Positions 61,047 to 64,000 of a stretch of 64,000 nt of DNA are shown piece by piece. Below the pieces are notes generated by a model that saw nothing but the letters and a program-made list of their open reading frames with translations, had not been told where the DNA came from and made no database searches. Each line of letters starts with the position of its first letter. Position 1 is the stretch's first letter. Location of the stretch: NCBI RefSeq assembly GCF_014692525.1, contig NZ_JACNYL010000002.1:496001-560000 (forward strand), given 5' to 3'. Source of the stretch: Sphingobacterium chuzhouense. Lineage in GTDB: Bacteria > Bacteroidota > Bacteroidia > Sphingobacteriales > Sphingobacteriaceae. The translations under genes and the position numbers were made by a program.

Positions 61047-61673
61047 TTAGAACTTGAAAGTCAAGGAAAACTGACCGGATTCAAAAAAATTACGAAATGA
61101 ATTCACATTCACGTTAAACCTGCTGACGTTATCAGCATCAGGCATATCTGGTTTGTCTATAGAATAGGAAATCAGATTTGCGAACGAATAACCGATAGCT
61201 ATCTTAGGTGTAATAAAAAAGTTTGCACCGATACCTGCACTGGCGGCATAGCTATCTAACCTATCATAATCATAATTAGTATAATTATCGTAATTGGTAA
61301 AGCCATAAGATGCAGCTCCCTCCGCATAAGTTTTAAAACGTTTCCCTAATTCTAAGAAATAATAACGACCAAATGCCCCGAACCGGTATGATTGCGTTTT
61401 GCTATCACCCGACATTTCGCCCGACATTATATTTTTATCTAGCCGATATCCTAAGTCAAGTCCCACTGCAAATTTTTCGGTTAAAAGGTATCCGACTTTA
61501 GGATTTAAGGTTAAGCTAGTACTTTTCCACTGCGAATCTCCTTTTCTCTTCGTGGAGTACAATCCAGCGTTTCCTTCCAGAAGTATATCCCCCTTCTGAA
61601 AGTTAAATTCCTGTGCATGCGACATTGCCGCCAAACAAGTCGCTGCGAACAGCATAAGTAAAATTTTTCTCAT
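61047..61673 (-). CDS. Outer-membrane beta-barrel protein, paralog B
   Basis: A 208-aa protein. The start at 61673 (MRKILLMLFAATCLAAMSHA) is chosen because it gives the signal peptide; upstream codons are not protein-like. The mature part EFNFQKGDILLEGNAGLY through FRNFFESGQFSLTFKF runs parallel to paralog A. It is the first gene of the pair. The function is probably structural or passive transport. Confidence 0.85.
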   Translation of the reverse strand: MRKILLMLFAATCLAAMSHAQEFNFQKGDILLEGNAGLYSTKRKGDSQWKSTSLTLNPKVGYLLTEKFAVGLDLGYRLDKNIMSGEMSGDSKTQSYRFGAFGRYYFLELGKRFKTYAEGAASYGFTNYDNYTNYDYDRLDSYAASAGIGANFFITPKIAIGYSFANLISYSIDKPDMPDADNVSRFNVNVNSFRNFFESGQFSLTFKF

Positions 61674-61859
61674 TGATTTATGAAATGTATAGATAAATAA
61701 TGTCGCCAAAAATAGAATTATATTTCTAAAATAAAAAACCATCACGGTAACATATTCCGTTTCATTAATTCCCGTGTGTTCTTCCACATTCGTTAAATAA
61801 AAAATCTCTATCTATATTTGGTCAGCAAGATTTTTTGAAAACATACTTTGGAACAGTAA

Positions 61860-62435
61860 ATGCAAGATATATATACGAACGACAAAAGCTTTGAGCGAAA
61901 GGATTTTACCTATGCCTCGTTAAACAAAGGCGAATATGAAAATTGCATTTTCAACAGTTGTAATTTTGCGGAAAGCACACTAAGTGGAATTAGGTTTATA
62001 GATTGTACATTTGAAAACTGTAACTTGAGTTTGGTGACACTGGAAGCAACGTCGTTCCAGCATACAAAATTCGTAGGTTGCAAAATGTTGGGGTTAAAAT
62101 TTGGCACCTGTAACCATTTTGGCCTCTCATTCTCGTTTGACAACTGCCTGTTGGATCATTCTTCTTTTTTCAAAACGAAAATCAGAAAAATCGTTTTCCG
62201 TAATTCCCAATTACGGGAAACTGATTTCGCAGAATGCGATTTGACAGATTCTGTGTTTGACAATTGCGATCTGGCAAATACTTCGTTCGATAGAACAGTA
62301 CTAGAAAAGGCTGACTTCAGGACAGCATACAATTATTCAATAGATCCGGAAGCAAACCGTATCAAGAAAGCTAAATTTTCGCTTGGAGGACTCTCCGGGC
62401 TGCTATCGAAGTATAATATCATAATCGAAAGATAA
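61860..62435 (+). CDS. Pentapeptide-repeat protein
   Basis: A 191-aa protein. Pentapeptides A(D/N)LXX in degenerate form run through most of the length (FENCNLSLVTLEATSFQHTK, ETDFAECDLTDSVFDNCDLA). The length and break positions are like Qnr/McbG-type proteins, but the match is only by repeat pattern. The right-handed quadrilateral helix can mimic DNA and protect gyrase in Qnr proteins. Any antibiotic role is inference. Confidence 0.8.
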   Translation: MQDIYTNDKSFERKDFTYASLNKGEYENCIFNSCNFAESTLSGIRFIDCTFENCNLSLVTLEATSFQHTKFVGCKMLGLKFGTCNHFGLSFSFDNCLLDHSSFFKTKIRKIVFRNSQLRETDFAECDLTDSVFDNCDLANTSFDRTVLEKADFRTAYNYSIDPEANRIKKAKFSLGGLSGLLSKYNIIIER

Positions 62436-62540
62436 ATTCACCTACTTTGCCCAGCCATCAAGATGACTTCCAAACAAATGATACCTGACCGTTTACTTCT
62501 ATTGCAGAAGATTGGTGCAATGGTGGATTTGTGCTAACGA

Positions 62541-62918
62541 CTATATTTCGACCACATAAGAAGCCATGGTCTTAATGGTTGTGCTCGTCGTATTTTTAAA
62601 TTCATAAAAATCTGCAAAAGCATACTGTTTGCCGTCCTTCATTTTCATCATACCGTTCACGGCACCTTCCTTACCGTGTGTTACGACTTTCTCTATGGTT
62701 ATTTCGACAACCTCTTTCCCTTTCATCTCGTTAATCGCTTTGGAGAAGCTGTCTTTTCCTTCAATAGCTCGTTCGCCCATTACCTCCCAAACGATATCAT
62801 CTGCCACTTGGGCAATAATAAATTTAGCATCTCCTTTTCCGAAAGCTATATTAAAATCTCGGAGAAACGTGCGTTTCGGAGAATGTCCACAGTCTGTTTT
62901 TACATTTATTTTAAGCAT
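62541..62918 (-). CDS. SnoaL-like protein
   Basis: A 125-aa protein: RTFLRDFNIAFGKGDAKFII, DDIVWEVMGERAIEGKDSF, VTHGKEGAVNGMMKMKDGKQ, FADFYEFKNTTSTTIKTMAS. This is the SnoaL/NTF2-like fold. It has an upstream in-frame basic tail (MLKINVKTDCGHSPK) that may not be translated. It stands alone. Confidence 0.8.
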   Translation of the reverse strand: MLKINVKTDCGHSPKRTFLRDFNIAFGKGDAKFIIAQVADDIVWEVMGERAIEGKDSFSKAINEMKGKEVVEITIEKVVTHGKEGAVNGMMKMKDGKQYAFADFYEFKNTTSTTIKTMASYVVEI

Positions 62919-63140
62919 ATAGTTTACATATTCTAAGATAGATCACAAGTTAACGATTTCTGCCGCTGTTTAACTTGTCATAGGTCAAGAAATTTGTTTC
63001 AATATGGAACATGCAGTGAGATGCCTATGTCGAATTCATGTAAAGTCTGCTGTAGTTATTCTTAACGGATGATATTTGCGTATTTTACCAAGAATTGAGA
63101 TATTAGCGATATCCTGTTGTTAGGAAATACGTAAGACACC

Positions 63141-64000
63141 ATGAATAAAACCTTTAAAGCATTAATACGGATAAGAAACTATTTCGTATATCTGATCTTT
63201 GCATTATTCCTATCAGCCTGTTCCACAGCCAGACAATCAACATATGCAGACCTAAAAAACAGTAAAAATTTGGCAATCAGCATACTGGACAAGCAAATCG
63301 ACGAGTTTAACAGTTATGTTGGCCGACCTGCTTCTGATGGACATATCGACAAGCAAAATAACAGGGCGTTTCTCCGTGATAATATTCCACTGTTTTTGTG
63401 TTCGGATAACAACGTCACAAAAGTCTATAATTACCGCTGGTGGATGATTTCCAAACACCTCAAGGCGTATGTTGACCCTTATGATGAACAAACATATTGG
63501 GTATTTACAGAGTTTTTCGGCGATAAACCTTGGGCCACGCTCAGCGGTGCTATCCCCTGCCCCGCTGGACATCAGTTTTACGATGTGCGCTGGCTTCGGA
63601 ATCCGGAATTTTTAAAATCTTACGCAGATTACTATATGCGGGGATCAGCCTCCCGCCTAAACCAGCGGGAAAACGCGAACTTCCTGACCTATACGTCGCG
63701 TCCAGAAAGTCACCATTACTCCAGTTGGATGGTCAATGGTATAGAGGCTTTTCTTAAAGTGCATCCCGACAATGACTGGCTGTATGGCATCCTGCCCCAC
63801 TTGGCTGCTCATCAACAGGTCTGGGATACGCTGTTTACGGTAACTGACCCACATGCAAAAACGGCAGGTATGTACAAATTTCTAGATCTCTACGATGGTA
63901 TGGAATTCAGTCTATCTACGGTACTTGGACTTATAGAGAGTGATGGCGCTTATAGCCTCTATACCGATGCCAATTGGCGTAACTATTATTTAGGTTGGGG
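63141..64000 (+). CDS. Lipoprotein glycoside-hydrolase-like, incomplete at window end
   Basis: 286 codons are visible and the gene continues beyond the window. The lipobox LFLSAC-ST is at residues 22-28. The mature part has KNSKNLAISILDKQIDEFN, VYNYRWWMISKHLKAY, HQFYDVRWLRNP and YYLGWG. Pairs of helices and short conserved Trp/Asp stretches suggest an (alpha/alpha)6 six-hairpin glycosidase-like enzyme (MGH1-type or trehalase-like). An outer-surface location is inferred from the lipoprotein signal. Confidence 0.75.
   Translation, partial: MNKTFKALIRIRNYFVYLIFALFLSACSTARQSTYADLKNSKNLAISILDKQIDEFNSYVGRPASDGHIDKQNNRAFLRDNIPLFLCSDNNVTKVYNYRWWMISKHLKAYVDPYDEQTYWVFTEFFGDKPWATLSGAIPCPAGHQFYDVRWLRNPEFLKSYADYYMRGSASRLNQRENANFLTYTSRPESHHYSSWMVNGIEAFLKVHPDNDWLYGILPHLAAHQQVWDTLFTVTDPHAKTAGMYKFLDLYDGMEFSLSTVLGLIESDGAYSLYTDANWRNYYLGW

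Overview
The window looks like chromosome of a Bacteroidetes bacterium, most likely Sphingobacteriaceae (Sphingobacterium-like). The evidence is a SusC/SusD pair with a TlpA-type thioredoxin, AraC regulators, many small exported lipoproteins, a GT4/GH130 cluster, and promoters with the Bacteroidetes -7 element TAnnTTTG. No tRNA, rRNA or CRISPR array was seen. Product names come from recognising motifs by eye; no database search was run.

Layout. 1-5.7 kb: a broken M90-type (MtfA-like) peptidase, an S41 peptidase, an enolase-superfamily enzyme, an SDR and a lipoprotein. 5.7-12.7 kb: two copies of a small lysis-cassette-like module (FN3 protein, DUF5675 protein, two tiny membrane or basic peptides, terminator), one decayed. 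Around them are DUF4143-type ATPases (one intact, one deleted), an SDR relic, an NlpE-like lipoprotein, a MerR-like HTH gene and a striking 21-bp-period DNA array. 12.7-16.8 kb: a LytTR-like membrane regulator, an AraC regulator, a MauE-like membrane protein and small exported proteins. 16.8-23 kb: a tlpA-susC-susD operon in which susC carries one in-frame stop, with a small structured RNA upstream.

23.9-40.2 kb is an AT-rich defence island. It holds an XRE/SNase/YbjN plus-strand cluster; a four-gene minus-strand operon (5mC methyltransferase, HD hydrolase, P-loop ATPase, unknown alpha/beta protein) that matches no defence system I can name; McrB-McrC-AbiC-like; a HaeIII-type GGCC restriction-modification pair; and Vsr. 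The GGCC methylation would fit the classical McrBC target (RmC), so the restriction specificities need explaining.

40-57.6 kb is a repeat-rich zone. Five near-identical promoter-to-terminator units (about 80 bp, candidate small RNAs), four near-identical genes for a 141-aa secreted NTF2-like protein, and several decayed Nudix hydrolase fragments recur together. Single-copy genes lie between them (GNAT, histidine phosphatase, GT4/(alpha/alpha)6/GH130 cluster, DUF4328, DUF1304, lipoproteins), and a secreted YD-like 16-residue repeat protein closes the zone. 57.6-64 kb: SnoaL-like proteins, YkvA, GH1 beta-glucosidase, two outer-membrane beta-barrels, a pentapeptide-repeat protein and the start of a lipoprotein that runs off the window.
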